From Streptomyces sp. NBC_00536 (GTDB lineage: Bacteria; Actinomycetota; Actinomycetes; Streptomycetales; Streptomycetaceae): a stretch of 64,000 nt of DNA. Position 1 is the stretch's first letter, and each line of letters begins with the position of its first letter. Both the position numbers and the translations under genes were made by a program. The stretch covers positions 7,750,001 to 7,814,000 of the forward strand of contig NZ_CP107819.1 in NCBI RefSeq assembly GCF_036346295.1, given 5' to 3'. The notes beneath the pieces were generated by a model. It was not told the origin of the DNA and did not search any database. It saw only the letters and a program-made list of their open reading frames with translations. This document shows, one piece after another, positions 23,974 through 32,425 of the stretch.

Positions 23974-24594
23974 CTACTCGAAGCGGCTCGGGTCGCCCGC
24001 GCCGCGGCGCACGATCTCGGCCTCGCCGCTGGAGAAGTCGATGACCGTGGTCGGCTGGGTCCCGCAGTCGCCCGAGTCGACGACGATGTCCACCACGTGG
24101 TCGAGCCGGTCCTTGATCTCCCAGCCCTGGGTCATCGGCTCGGGCTCGTCGGGCAGGAGCAGGGTGCTCGACAGCAGCGGTTCGCCGAGTTCGGCGAGCA
24201 GCGCCTGGGTGACGACGTGGGCGGGGATGCGCACGCCGACCGTCTTCTTCTTGGGGTGCTGGAGCTGGCGCGGCACCTCCTTCGTCGCGGGGAGGATGAA
24301 GGTGTAGCTGCCGGGGGTGGCCGCCTTGATCGCACGGAAGACGTCGTTGTCGACGTGGACGAACTGGCCCAGCTGTGCGAAGTTCTGGCACACCAGGGTG
24401 AAGTGGTGACGGTCGTCGAGCTGACGGATCGAACGGATCCGGCTGACGCCGTCGTGATTGCCCAGCTGGCAGCCCAACGCGTAACAGGAGTCCGTGGGGT
24501 ACGCGACGAGCGAGCCTCCACGGATGCTGTCGGCGACGCTGCCGATGGTGCGCTGCTGGGGGTTTTCGGGGTGCACATCGAAATACTTCGCCAT
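23974..24594 (-). CDS. YciO-like Sua5/YrdC-family protein
   Basis: A 206-residue protein of the Sua5/YrdC/YciO family. The canonical motifs are GGSLVAYPTDSCYALGCQL near the N-terminus, then RHHFTLVCQNFAQL. ATPGSYTFILPATKEVPRQL and TVGVRIPAHVVTQALL follow, and ALLAELGEPLLSSTLL later. Sua5/YrdC proteins make threonylcarbamoyl-AMP for the tRNA modification t6A. The length and motif details here fit the YciO branch, whose role is less clear and which does not always replace YrdC. The ATG at 24592-24594 gives the usual MxxYFDVHPENPQ beginning. Transcribed convergently to the TetR gene, with 36 bp between. Confidence 0.9.
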   Translation of the reverse strand: MAKYFDVHPENPQQRTIGSVADSIRGGSLVAYPTDSCYALGCQLGNHDGVSRIRSIRQLDDRHHFTLVCQNFAQLGQFVHVDNDVFRAIKAATPGSYTFILPATKEVPRQLQHPKKKTVGVRIPAHVVTQALLAELGEPLLSSTLLLPDEPEPMTQGWEIKDRLDHVVDIVVDSGDCGTQPTTVIDFSSGEAEIVRRGAGDPSRFE

Positions 24595-24724
24595 CTGCCG
24601 AGCGTACGTGATCAGGAGCCTCCGTACGCAGGTGAGGGCGGGTGGGCCGTGCGTTCGGGTCCCCCCACGGTCCGGGTGAGGGCAAAATCGAGCAGGTGTT
24701 CGGATAGAGCGGTACGCTGGCACC

Positions 24725-25375
24725 ATGCACGCCTTCCAGGACCTCGGACTCGCGGGACTCCAGGGGTCCCTCTTCGACCAGAGCGACGAAACGGCGCTCG
24801 GCCCGCTCCGCGGCCTGCGCCGCACCGCGCTCGGGGCCGGAGCCTGGGCCGACCACCTGCCCGGCTGGCTGACCGGGGCGGACGCCCTGTTCGAACGGCT
24901 GGCGGCGGACGTGCCGTGGCAGGCCGAGCGGCGGCAGATGTACGACCGCGAGGTGGAGGTGCCCCGGCTGCTCGCCTTCTACGGGGCCGACGAGCCCCTG
25001 CCGCACCCCGTGCTCACCGCGGCGCGGGACGCGCTGACCCGGCACTACGCCGCCGAGCTGGGCGAACCCTTCGTGACCGCCGGGCTGTGCCTCTACCGGG
25101 ACGGCCGCGACAGCGTCGCCTGGCACGGGGACCGCACCGGACGCTCCGCGACCGAGGACACCATGGTCGCGATCGTCTCCGTCGGCGACCCGCGCGACCT
25201 CGCGATCCGCCCCCGCGACGGCGGCCCCACCCTGCTGCGGCTGCCGCTGGGGCACGGTGACCTCGTGGTGATGGGCGGTTCCTGCCAGCGGACCATGGAG
25301 CACGCGGTCCCGAAGACCGCCCGCGCCGTCGGCCCCCGGATCAGCATCCAGTTCCGTACCCGCGGAGTGCGCTGA
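24725..25375 (+). CDS. AlkB-like 2-oxoglutarate/Fe(II)-dependent dioxygenase
   Basis: A 216-residue protein of the AlkB family. The iron ligands are present as HxD in AWHGDRTG (H134, D136) and the distal His in MEHAVPKT (H193). The 2-oxoglutarate-binding arginines are in GPRISIQFR. The N-terminal 60 residues form the nucleotide-recognition region. AlkB enzymes remove alkyl groups from DNA or RNA bases by oxidation; DNA versus RNA cannot be told here. It is divergent from the YciO-like gene with about 130 bp between. No adaptive-response genes (ada, alkA) are adjacent. A strong hairpin follows. Confidence 0.93.
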   Translation: MHAFQDLGLAGLQGSLFDQSDETALGPLRGLRRTALGAGAWADHLPGWLTGADALFERLAADVPWQAERRQMYDREVEVPRLLAFYGADEPLPHPVLTAARDALTRHYAAELGEPFVTAGLCLYRDGRDSVAWHGDRTGRSATEDTMVAIVSVGDPRDLAIRPRDGGPTLLRLPLGHGDLVVMGGSCQRTMEHAVPKTARAVGPRISIQFRTRGVR

Positions 25376-25404
25376 GGGCGCGTGCCGGGCCGGGGACGGG
25401 GGCG

Positions 25405-25450
25405 CCGCGGCGGCGTGCGCACCCCCCTATAGGTGGGCACGCCGCCGCGG
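25405..25450. terminator. bidirectional terminator hairpin
   Basis: CCGCGGCGGCGTGC (25405-25418) pairs with its exact complement at 25437-25450. After one mismatch, CACC pairs with GGTG, leaving the loop CCCCTATA. It lies between the convergent AlkB-like and S53 protease genes, 6 bp from the latter's stop. Confidence 0.75.
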
Positions 25451-25455
25451 GCCGG

Positions 25456-26844
25456 TCAGTGGTGCCGGCTCTCGCGGACGAGGGCCGGGACGAAGCGGGA
25501 CGCGTCGATGGTGCCGATGCCGGTCGCCATGTCGTAGCCGTTCACCGCGGTGTAGCCGGTGACGCCCGCGTAACTGTTGTTCGTACCGTCATTGACGTCC
25601 ACCAGGCCGCTCGACGGCTTGTACCCCTCGTGCTTGTACAGGGAGTACAGGGCGTCGTTGAAGTTGCCGATCCGCCGGCCCGCCGCCTGGTCGGCGAGGG
25701 CGACGATGCCGGAGAACAGCGGGGCGGCCTCGCTGGTGCCGCCGTAGACGTCCCAGCCGACCGCGGTCGGGTCGAAGCTGGAGTACACCCAGGCCCCGCC
25801 GTTGACGGCGGCGGCCATCGAGATGTCGGGGGTGCCGCGACGGTTCCCGACGGCGCCGCGCACGCCGTTCTGGAAGCCGGGCCGGTCGAAGACGTGCGAC
25901 TGCCCGCCGCCGCCCGCACCGTTGTCGTTGTAGACGCTCTCGGGGCTGAGCCGGTTGCCCTGGTCGTCGAGGTGCAGCTGGGTCCCGCCGATGGAGGTGA
26001 CCAACGGGTCCGACGAGGGCCAGGAGTTGACCCGCATCGGGTAGGTGCCGCTGCCGTCCGCCGTGCTGTCCGTCGCGCCGCCGTCACCGGAGGACGCGAG
26101 GACGGTCACGTCGTGGGCCGCCGCGTCCTTGAACGCGTACCGCAGGTCCTTCAGGCTGGAGAAGTCGCCCTGGTCGAAGCCCGGGAAGGTGTTCTCGGTG
26201 GCGCCGAAGCTCTGCGTGATGACGTCCCCGACGCCCCGGTCGATCAGCGCCTTCTCCGCGGACATCATCTCGGGAAAGCCGGTGACCCCCTCGGTCTCCG
26301 CGACCGCGGTCTCCACCAGCACGATCTTCGCGTCCGGCGCCATCGCGTGCGCCATCTCGACGTCGAGCGTGGACTCGCCCGCCCAGCCGGTCATGTCGGC
26401 GTTCTTCGGGTCCCACGGCGGCACCTTGCCCCACTTGACCACCTCGACCCGGCTGCTCGGTATGCCGAACTGCTTGCTGTACACGTCGAGGTCGTGCTGG
26501 ATCGTCGGCGAGCCGAACGAGTCCACGATCACGATGGTCCGGCCCTTGCCGGTGATGCCCGCCTGGTAGAGCGGGGCGAGGTGGTAGGCCTGGCGGTACT
26601 GCAGCGGGCCGTAGCAGGCGATCTTCCACTGCGCCTGGCACTGCTCGGTGGTCAGCGGGCTGCCGACCGCGCGGACCAGCTGGTGCCCGGCGATCGCCGG
26701 AACCGGCTTGGCGCGCCCGGCGGTTGAAGGGGAACCGGCCTGGGCGGCGGCGGTGAGCGGCGTGCTGACCAGAGCGGCGGCTGCCAGGGCGGTGGCCCCG
26801 GCCAGCGCGACCACGGCGCGGGACCGGGGGTGGGGTGTGCGCAT
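25456..26844 (-). CDS. secreted S53 (sedolisin-family) serine protease
   Basis: A 462-residue exported protease of the sedolisin/kumamolisin type (family S53). The signal peptide (1-35) is VVALAGATALAAAALVSTPL and following residues. The catalytic Glu and Asp are spaced as usual in GESTLDVEMAHAMAP (E157, D161). The oxyanion Asp lies in SSGDGG (D254) and the nucleophile in GGTSEAAP (S371). A calcium site is suggested by the C-terminal GYDMATGIGTIDASR. Little or no pro-domain is present between signal and catalytic domain (about 60 residues), unlike long-prodomain members. The ATG at 26842-26844 follows GAGGAGC. Family members often work at acid pH. Confidence 0.94.
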   Translation of the reverse strand: MRTPHPRSRAVVALAGATALAAAALVSTPLTAAAQAGSPSTAGRAKPVPAIAGHQLVRAVGSPLTTEQCQAQWKIACYGPLQYRQAYHLAPLYQAGITGKGRTIVIVDSFGSPTIQHDLDVYSKQFGIPSSRVEVVKWGKVPPWDPKNADMTGWAGESTLDVEMAHAMAPDAKIVLVETAVAETEGVTGFPEMMSAEKALIDRGVGDVITQSFGATENTFPGFDQGDFSSLKDLRYAFKDAAAHDVTVLASSGDGGATDSTADGSGTYPMRVNSWPSSDPLVTSIGGTQLHLDDQGNRLSPESVYNDNGAGGGGQSHVFDRPGFQNGVRGAVGNRRGTPDISMAAAVNGGAWVYSSFDPTAVGWDVYGGTSEAAPLFSGIVALADQAAGRRIGNFNDALYSLYKHEGYKPSSGLVDVNDGTNNSYAGVTGYTAVNGYDMATGIGTIDASRFVPALVRESRHH

Positions 26845-27137
26845 GAATGCTCCTCGTGTGGAGTGAAGCCGCACGGGCGGCTGCCGTGATCACATCGGGA
26901 GGTCATGCACAGGACAAGGTGGTTGGTCGCTTGATGTCGAATGCTTTGCCTGACGGGGCGTTCCTTGACGCTTCCCGACCGAACCGCGGCCATACTCTTG
27001 GCCATAGCCATACGTGCGAGGCCTTTCCGCGGAGCATCGGGCGGACCGTCCAACGGGTGGAAGGCCCCCGCACGCGGCCGCCGGGCAGGGCAGGATCTGA
27101 GGCGGAAGACAGGACCCACCGCACCCGAGAGGCCCCC
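26845..27137. other. divergent intergenic region, no gene supported
   Basis: A 293-bp region between the S53 protease and the EPSP-synthase-like gene. It holds both promoters. The stretch at 26960-27010 is relatively AT-rich (CATACTCTTGGCCATAGCCAT) and contains a short TGGCCATA-type repeat, but no promoter hexamers with good spacing. Frames through it are upstream extensions of the synthase frame and lack protein features. Confidence 0.5.
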
Positions 27138-28439
27138 GTGACGATCGCCGACATCCCAGGCTCCAAGTCCATCACCGCGAGGGCGCTGTTCCTCGCGGCG
27201 GCCGCCGAAGGGACCACCACCCTGCTGCGCCCGCTGCACTCGGACGACACCGAGGGCTTCGCGGAGGGCCTGAGCGCCCTCGGGTACCGCGTCGAGCGGC
27301 AGCCGGACGCACAGCCGCAGGCGTGGACGATCGAGGGGCGCCCCGGCGGACCGGCCGTGGCCGACGCGGAGGTGTACTGCCGGGACGGCGCCACCACCGC
27401 CCGGTTCCTGCCCACGCTGGTGGCCGCCGCCGGTCGCGGCGAGTACCGCTTCGACGCCTCCGCCCAGATGCGCCGCCGCCCCGTCGCGCCCCTCACCCGG
27501 GCGCTGCGCGAGCTGGGGGTCGACGTACGCCACGAAGACGTCGAGGGTCACCACCCCCTGACCGTCACCGCGCAGGGGGTCAAGGGCGGTGAACTCACCC
27601 TGGACGCCGGTGAGTCGTCGCAGTACCTCACCGCCCTGCTGATGCTGGGTCCGCTGACGGCGGAGGGGCTGCGGATCACCGTCACCCGGCTGGTCTCGGA
27701 GCCGTACGTCGACATCACCACCACGATGATGCGGGCCTTCGGGGTGGAGGTGGGCCGCCACGACACCCCGGAGGGCAGGGTCTACACCGTCCCGCCCGGC
27801 GGCTACCGCGCGGCCGCCTACCCCGTGGAACCGGATGCCTCGACCGCGAGCTACTTCTTCGCGGCGGCCGCCGTCGCGGGCCGGGAGGTCACCGTGCCCG
27901 GCCTCGGCCGGGGCGCCCTCCAGGGGGACCTGCGGTTCGTCGAGGTGCTGGAGCGCATGGGCGCCACCGTACGGATGGCGGGCGACCGCACCACCGTCAC
28001 CGGCGCCCGCTCCGGTGAACTGCGCGGCCTCACCGTCAACATGCGGGACATCTCCGACACGATGCCCACGCTCGCGGCCATCGCCCCCTTCGCGTCGGGG
28101 CCGGTGCGCATCGAGGACGTGTACAACACCCGCGTGAAGGAGTGCGACCGGCTGGAGGCCTGCGCGCAGAACCTGCGGAGCCTGGGCATCGAGGTCGCCA
28201 CCGGGCGGGACTGGATCGAGATCACCCCGGGCGCGCCGCGCCCCGCGGAGATCGCCACGCACGGGGACCACCGGATGGTGATGTCGTTCGCCGTGACCTC
28301 GCTGCGCACGCCCGGCATCACCTTCGACGACCCCGGCTGCGTCAGGAAGACCTTCCCCGGCTTCCACGCGGCCTTCGCGGCGCTGCGCGAGGGCTGGAGC
28401 GAGGGCTGGAGCGAGGGCGGGATCGGGAGCGGGAGCTGA
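27138..28439 (+). CDS. aroA: EPSP synthase family protein (3-phosphoshikimate 1-carboxyvinyltransferase)
   Basis: A 433-residue protein with the full set of EPSP-synthase motifs. These are GSKSITARAL (K10, S11, R15), DAGESSQYL (S160, S161, Q162), the VKECDRL acid region and ATHGDHRMVMSF. The reaction joins phosphoenolpyruvate to shikimate-3-phosphate in aromatic amino-acid synthesis. Two things are odd. The usual NAGT.MR PEP-site loop reads DGATTARF, giving Ala (A85) where class I enzymes have the glyphosate-sensitive Gly. The C-terminus also has a short EGWSEGWSEGG repeat. The divergence from usual actinobacterial AroA suggests a second, specialised or resistant copy. No other shikimate genes are adjacent. 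The GTG at 27138 follows GAGAGG. Confidence 0.85.
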   Translation: MTIADIPGSKSITARALFLAAAAEGTTTLLRPLHSDDTEGFAEGLSALGYRVERQPDAQPQAWTIEGRPGGPAVADAEVYCRDGATTARFLPTLVAAAGRGEYRFDASAQMRRRPVAPLTRALRELGVDVRHEDVEGHHPLTVTAQGVKGGELTLDAGESSQYLTALLMLGPLTAEGLRITVTRLVSEPYVDITTTMMRAFGVEVGRHDTPEGRVYTVPPGGYRAAAYPVEPDASTASYFFAAAAVAGREVTVPGLGRGALQGDLRFVEVLERMGATVRMAGDRTTVTGARSGELRGLTVNMRDISDTMPTLAAIAPFASGPVRIEDVYNTRVKECDRLEACAQNLRSLGIEVATGRDWIEITPGAPRPAEIATHGDHRMVMSFAVTSLRTPGITFDDPGCVRKTFPGFHAAFAALREGWSEGWSEGGIGSGS

Positions 28440-28557
28440 TCCTTTACCGTTCGGTCGACCAGCCGTCACCGCGGTCCGGATAGCGTTCGGGACATCCAAC
28501 GACCGTGTCGAAAACGGCCGGTGACCTCGTGCCGCCGGCCGGTGGGAGAAGTGTGCC

Positions 28558-28908
28558 GTGAACCTGATGAGCCCGATGGACGCGACCAACCTGCTGGACG
28601 CCGCGACGGACCTGCCCGACGCCTGGAGTTCGCGGGTCGTCGGGCAGGTGGGTACCGCGCGGGTGAAGGTGCTCAGGATGGACGGCCTGCCCGTGGAGGT
28701 GGAACGGCACGACGCTCCCGAAGCCCTTCTCGTGCTCGACGGGCACCTTGCGCTCGAAGTCGACGGGCGGCCGGTGCCGGTGGAGGCGGGCGAGGTCTAC
28801 GTGGTCCCGGCCGGGACGCCGCACGCGGTCCGGCCGGGGAGCCGGGGCACGCTCGTGATCGTCGAGACCGACGGACCGGCCTCGCCCGGGGCCGACTCCG
28901 CTAGGTGA
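28558..28908 (+). CDS. small cupin-domain protein
   Basis: A 116-residue single-cupin protein. The cupin motif 1 region is RHDAPEALLVLDGHLALEV, lacking the usual HxH pair in full. Motif 2 is EAGEVYVVPAGTPHAVRPG with its His. With incomplete metal ligands it may bind a ligand without metal. The GTG at 28558 has GAGAAGTG upstream. It lies between the EPSP-synthase-like gene and, convergently, the UTRA regulator, whose stop codon it overlaps (8-bp overlap of 3' ends). Function is unknown; members are isomerases, dioxygenases or sensors. Confidence 0.82.
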   Translation: MNLMSPMDATNLLDAATDLPDAWSSRVVGQVGTARVKVLRMDGLPVEVERHDAPEALLVLDGHLALEVDGRPVPVEAGEVYVVPAGTPHAVRPGSRGTLVIVETDGPASPGADSAR

Positions 28909-29698
28909 TGAGGAAGCCCGGGGCCGGGAGGTCGCGGTGGAAGGTCAGCCGGTCCCAGGTCGGGTAGGCGAGGTCGGTGACCGTCAGCAGCCGTCCCGTT
29001 GGGTCGTGCAGGGTGCGGCGTACGGACAGTCCGCAGGCCGGGTTGCCCGCCGGGCGGGATGCCGACGGGTGCGTGGTGCGGGTCATCGTGATCGTCTCGG
29101 CGGTCCGGGCGGTCGTCGCCGCCCGCTCCAGCCACCGGTGCAGGGGCCGGAGGTCCTCGTCGCGGACCGCCGTCGCCGCCCGGTCGAGGTAGCCCGCCAG
29201 CTCGGGGGTCGCGGCCACGACGGCCGGGCAGAGGTAGGTCACCGCGTGGTGCAGGACCTCGCCCCGGGGGCCGAGGGCGCGGTGGTGGTGGACCAGGGTC
29301 CGGTCCCCGCCGCGCATGGAGAGCAGGGCGGCGAGCGAGGGCGCCACGGTGACGTGGGTCAGCCAGTTCTGGCTGGGGGCCTCGGGGGTACCGGGAGCGC
29401 CGGAGACATCGGGCGTCGCGTGGGCCGTCTCGCGCTCCGGGCCGGTGGTAGGTGGTCCGGCCGTGACCGGCCGGGTGCCGCGGCGGCCGGTCACGATCAG
29501 GCCGTCCTCGCGCAGGTGCTGGAGGGCGGCCCGGACGGTCTGCCGGTTGACCTGGTAGCGGGCGGCCAGGACGCGCTCGGAGGGCAGCCGGGCGCCGGGG
29601 GCGCGGGCGGTGCGCTCCAGTTCCTGCCGCAGCGCTGCCGCGATCCGCTGGTACTTGGGCATGACGGCGGGGCCGTCACCCCGCGAAGGGGAGGGCAT
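28901..29698 (-). CDS. GntR-family regulator, HutC/UTRA subfamily
   Basis: A 265-residue regulator. The N-terminal winged helix (KYQRIAAALRQELERTARA, LPSERVLAARYQVNRQTVRA, ALQHLREDGLIVTGRRGTRP) is followed after a Thr/Pro-rich linker by a UTRA ligand-binding domain (about 105-260). That domain includes LVHHHRALGPRGEVLHHAVTY and RRTLHDPTGRLLTVTDLAYP. HutC-type proteins bind GTnTAnAC sites, and exactly such a sequence (GTCTATAC) lies 60 bp upstream at 29758. The ATG at 29696-29698 follows GGAGAAGCC. The effector is probably a small sugar- or amino-acid-like compound, unknown. It is divergent from the sigma-like gene at 29881. Confidence 0.92.
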   Translation of the reverse strand: MPSPSRGDGPAVMPKYQRIAAALRQELERTARAPGARLPSERVLAARYQVNRQTVRAALQHLREDGLIVTGRRGTRPVTAGPPTTGPERETAHATPDVSGAPGTPEAPSQNWLTHVTVAPSLAALLSMRGGDRTLVHHHRALGPRGEVLHHAVTYLCPAVVAATPELAGYLDRAATAVRDEDLRPLHRWLERAATTARTAETITMTRTTHPSASRPAGNPACGLSVRRTLHDPTGRLLTVTDLAYPTWDRLTFHRDLPAPGFLIT

Positions 29699-29757
29699 GG
29701 CTTCTCCTCGGACGGGTGGTCAAGGACTGCGCGGTCTGCTGGACCAACGTAGCAGTG

Positions 29758-29765
29758 GTCTATAC
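29758..29765. promoter_or_regulatory. HutC-type operator GTCTATAC
   Basis: GTCTATAC fits the published HutC-subfamily consensus GT(N)TA(N)AC exactly and sits in the wider TGGTCTATACC. On the minus strand it overlaps TATAGA, a likely -10 element of the UTRA regulator gene at 28901-29698, so autorepression is expected. It may also affect the divergent gene. Confidence 0.7.
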
Positions 29766-29880
29766 CTTTCGGTGAGTAGGTGTCCGGCGACCGTACGGGT
29801 TTGGCCGAATCGGATCCCGGGCCCACGCGGCCCGGGAGATAGCGTGAGCCCCGTTCCCGAGCACGAGGGGGTGCGTGCGG

Positions 29881-31353
29881 ATGGTGGACCGGTCCCACGG
29901 CGCGGCGGCGGAGTTCGCCGCGTTCTACCGGGCGCGGACGGCGCCGCTGGTCGCGTTCCTGATGGTGCGGGGCGCCGCCTTGGGCGACGCGGTCCGCCTC
30001 GCGCAGGACACGATGGCCGCGGCCCGGGACTGGGCGGTGACCACCGACGCGCTCGCGGCGGACCAGGACCCCGGCGACGGCGGTCGAGCCCGAGTCCGCG
30101 ACCGGGACCGCGAGTTGTGCACCTGGACGTACCGGGTCGCCCTCGCCGGGCTGGAGCGGCGAGAGTCCGCGCGCCGGGCCGAAGGCGGGGAAGAGGCGGT
30201 TCCCGCGCCGCCGGCCTCCGGGACCCGGGAGGTGCCGGTGCTCGCCGCGTGGGAGGCGGTCGCCGACCGGCTGGCCGGACTGGAGCCGCGGCAGCGCCGG
30301 GTGATCGCGCTGACGGCGGTCGCGTACCCGCCGGGTGAGACCGGCTACGAACTGCTCCTCCCGACGGGCAAGGTCCGCCGGACGCTGCGCTCCGTGGGAC
30401 GGCTGCTGGGCACGTCCACCGAGGACGCGCTGATCACCCGGCTCACCACCGCGCTGGACGAGCTGGCCGCCGTACTCGACGGTGTGCTCGACCTGGAGGC
30501 GGGGCTGGCCGACATCGGCGGCGCGGGCCACGGTGGCGGGCGCGCGGGTGTCCCCGTCCGTGGCGGCGGGCCGTTCGCCGCCGCCGGTATCGCCCGGGCC
30601 TTCCCGCGGGCGTGGGGATTCGACCCGCGCCTCCCGGTCCCGCCCTGCGCCGCCCCCGCTCCGCCCACTCCCGCCCCGGGGCCCTACCGCGGCCCCGAGG
30701 CCCCGCTGCGCACTTACGCGGCGGAGCAGGCCAAGTGGCGTGAACACCTCCCCATGGCCGAGCTGGCCGCCATACGCCTCGGGGCCCTGTTCGCCTTCCA
30801 CACGGACCGGTTCCGCAAGGACGCCGAGGCGTCGTGGTACCGGGACTCCGGGGTCGATTTCCCCGCGGTCGACGCCCGTGCGTACGCCGTCGCGCTGACC
30901 CGGGACATCACCCGGGTGAGCGCCGTGTTCGATGCCGTGTGCGGCCCGGACGGCGAGGTTCCGCGCCGGGCGGGCAACCTCGCGTCGTGGCTGGAGCATG
31001 ACGAACCCTCATCGGTCGAGGTCTCGTACGAGGGCATCGAGCTGGCCATCGCCCTGGGCCGGTTCCGGGTCCGGGCCCTCGGCCAGGCCCTGCGCGCGGC
31101 GTCGCCGCCCGGCGCGGACACCGAGGGCGGGCTGTACCGGGCGCTCACGCTGGCCGAGCTGCCCGCGGCGCAGTCGGTCGGGCGGCTGCGCCACCTGCGT
31201 TCCGATCTGTCCCGGGCCGAATCGACCCTGCCCGACGGCTACTACGTCGACATGACCCGCGACTTCGCCTCCGACGAGGCCCTCAACCGCGACCTGATCC
31301 ACGGGGTGGACGACATCGAGCGCCTCCTCGCCGACCGGACCCCCGCCGACTGA
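29881..31353 (+). CDS. two-part protein with an RNA-polymerase-sigma-like N-terminus
   Basis: A 490-residue protein. Residues 1-185 follow the plan of ECF sigma factors: an aromatic helix EFAAFYRARTAPLVAFLMVR as in region 2, then WEAVADRLAGLEPRQRRVIA as in region 4. The usual helix-turn-helix is weak, so DNA binding is uncertain. A Gly/Pro-rich linker (about 215-275) leads to a helical C-terminal domain (about 275-490) with KWREHLPMAELAAIRLGALF and DGYYVDMTRDFASDEALNRD, which I cannot place. The ATG at 29881 has GAGGGGG 9 bp upstream; a GTG at 29875 is possible. No anti-sigma gene is adjacent. It could be a degenerate sigma factor fused to a sensory or effector domain. Confidence 0.72.
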   Translation: MVDRSHGAAAEFAAFYRARTAPLVAFLMVRGAALGDAVRLAQDTMAAARDWAVTTDALAADQDPGDGGRARVRDRDRELCTWTYRVALAGLERRESARRAEGGEEAVPAPPASGTREVPVLAAWEAVADRLAGLEPRQRRVIALTAVAYPPGETGYELLLPTGKVRRTLRSVGRLLGTSTEDALITRLTTALDELAAVLDGVLDLEAGLADIGGAGHGGGRAGVPVRGGGPFAAAGIARAFPRAWGFDPRLPVPPCAAPAPPTPAPGPYRGPEAPLRTYAAEQAKWREHLPMAELAAIRLGALFAFHTDRFRKDAEASWYRDSGVDFPAVDARAYAVALTRDITRVSAVFDAVCGPDGEVPRRAGNLASWLEHDEPSSVEVSYEGIELAIALGRFRVRALGQALRAASPPGADTEGGLYRALTLAELPAAQSVGRLRHLRSDLSRAESTLPDGYYVDMTRDFASDEALNRDLIHGVDDIERLLADRTPAD

Positions 31354-31388
31354 ACCGAGCCCGCGGGACCGGACGTAGGGTGGTCGCC

Positions 31389-32411
31389 ATGCCACAGGAC
31401 GCAGGAGCCGCACAGGGCGCACACGCCACACAGGGCACGGTGACGGCGCGGGGCGCCGCGCCCGACGGGGTGGACACCGCCCGGGTCGTGTACGGATGCA
31501 TGGCACTCGGCGGCGGCTGGGGCCCCGAGCCGTACGGGCCCGCGGACATCGACCAGGCCGAAGCGGTGATCGAAGCGGCCCTGGAGAGCGGCATCAGCGT
31601 GTTCGACCACGCCGACATCTACCGGCGGGGCAAGGCGGAGGCCGTCTTCGGCGAGGTGCTGAGCCGCACGCCCGGGCTGCGCGAACGCGTCACCCTGCAG
31701 ACGAAATGCGGGATCCGACTGGCCGAAGGCGACCGGCCCGGCCGCTACGACCTGCGCGGTACGGCCATCCTCCAGCGCGTCGAGGAGAGCCTCGGGCGAC
31801 TGCGCACGGACGTCATCGACGTGCTGCTCCTGCACCGCCCCGACCCCCTGGCCGATCCGCGCGAGGTCGCCGCCGCGCTCACCTCGCTCCGGCGGCAGGG
31901 GCTGGTCCGCGGCTTCGGCGTGTCGAACATGAACGCCGCGCAGATCGCCGCCCTCCAGGCCCACCTCGACTTCCCCCTCGCCGTCAACCAGCTGGAGATG
32001 AGCCTGGACCGGCGCGACTGGGTGGAGGACGGCGTCCTCGTGAACACCGCCGCCGCCGCCGCGGCGAACGGTTTCCCCACCGGGACCATCGAGTACTGCC
32101 TGGCCCACGACGTCCGCCTGCAGGCCTGGGGACCGCTGGCCCAGGGCCGGTTCACCGGGCGGGAGGAGACCGGGGAGCAGCACGCGACGGCGCGCCTCGT
32201 CCGCTCGCTCGCCGGGGCGAAGGGCACCACGCCGGAGACCATCGTGCTCTGGTGGCTGCAACGCCACCCGGCCCGGATCGCCCCCGTGGTGGGGACCGGC
32301 CGCCCGGAGCGGATCCGCGCCTGCCGCGACGCCGCGCTGCGGGACCCCGATCTCACCCACGACGAGTGGTACGACCTGTGGCTCACGGCCCGGGGCGGCC
32401 CGCTGCCGTAG
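31389..32411 (+). CDS. aldo/keto reductase
   Basis: A 340-residue NADPH-dependent aldo/keto reductase. The catalytic tetrad can be seen as Asp and Tyr in FDHADIYRRGKAE, Lys in LQTKCGIRL and His in VLLLHRPDPL. The NADP-binding end contains VVGTGRPERIRACRDA. Sequence features (the CLGR-less, TIEYCLAHDVRLQAWGPLAQG region) fit the YdhF/oxidoreductase branch. The ATG at 31389 gives a short Ala/Thr-rich lead before the barrel; another ATG at 31380 is in frame. It lies 35 bp after the sigma-like gene and may share its transcript. Its substrate is unknown. Confidence 0.92.
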   Translation: MPQDAGAAQGAHATQGTVTARGAAPDGVDTARVVYGCMALGGGWGPEPYGPADIDQAEAVIEAALESGISVFDHADIYRRGKAEAVFGEVLSRTPGLRERVTLQTKCGIRLAEGDRPGRYDLRGTAILQRVEESLGRLRTDVIDVLLLHRPDPLADPREVAAALTSLRRQGLVRGFGVSNMNAAQIAALQAHLDFPLAVNQLEMSLDRRDWVEDGVLVNTAAAAAANGFPTGTIEYCLAHDVRLQAWGPLAQGRFTGREETGEQHATARLVRSLAGAKGTTPETIVLWWLQRHPARIAPVVGTGRPERIRACRDAALRDPDLTHDEWYDLWLTARGGPLP

Positions 32412-32425
32412 GACCGGTCACGGCG

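Noticed and set aside
25456..28908. A biosynthetic gene cluster around the EPSP-synthase-like gene
   Set aside because: Neighbours are a secreted protease, a cupin and regulators without core biosynthetic enzymes, carriers or tailoring sets.
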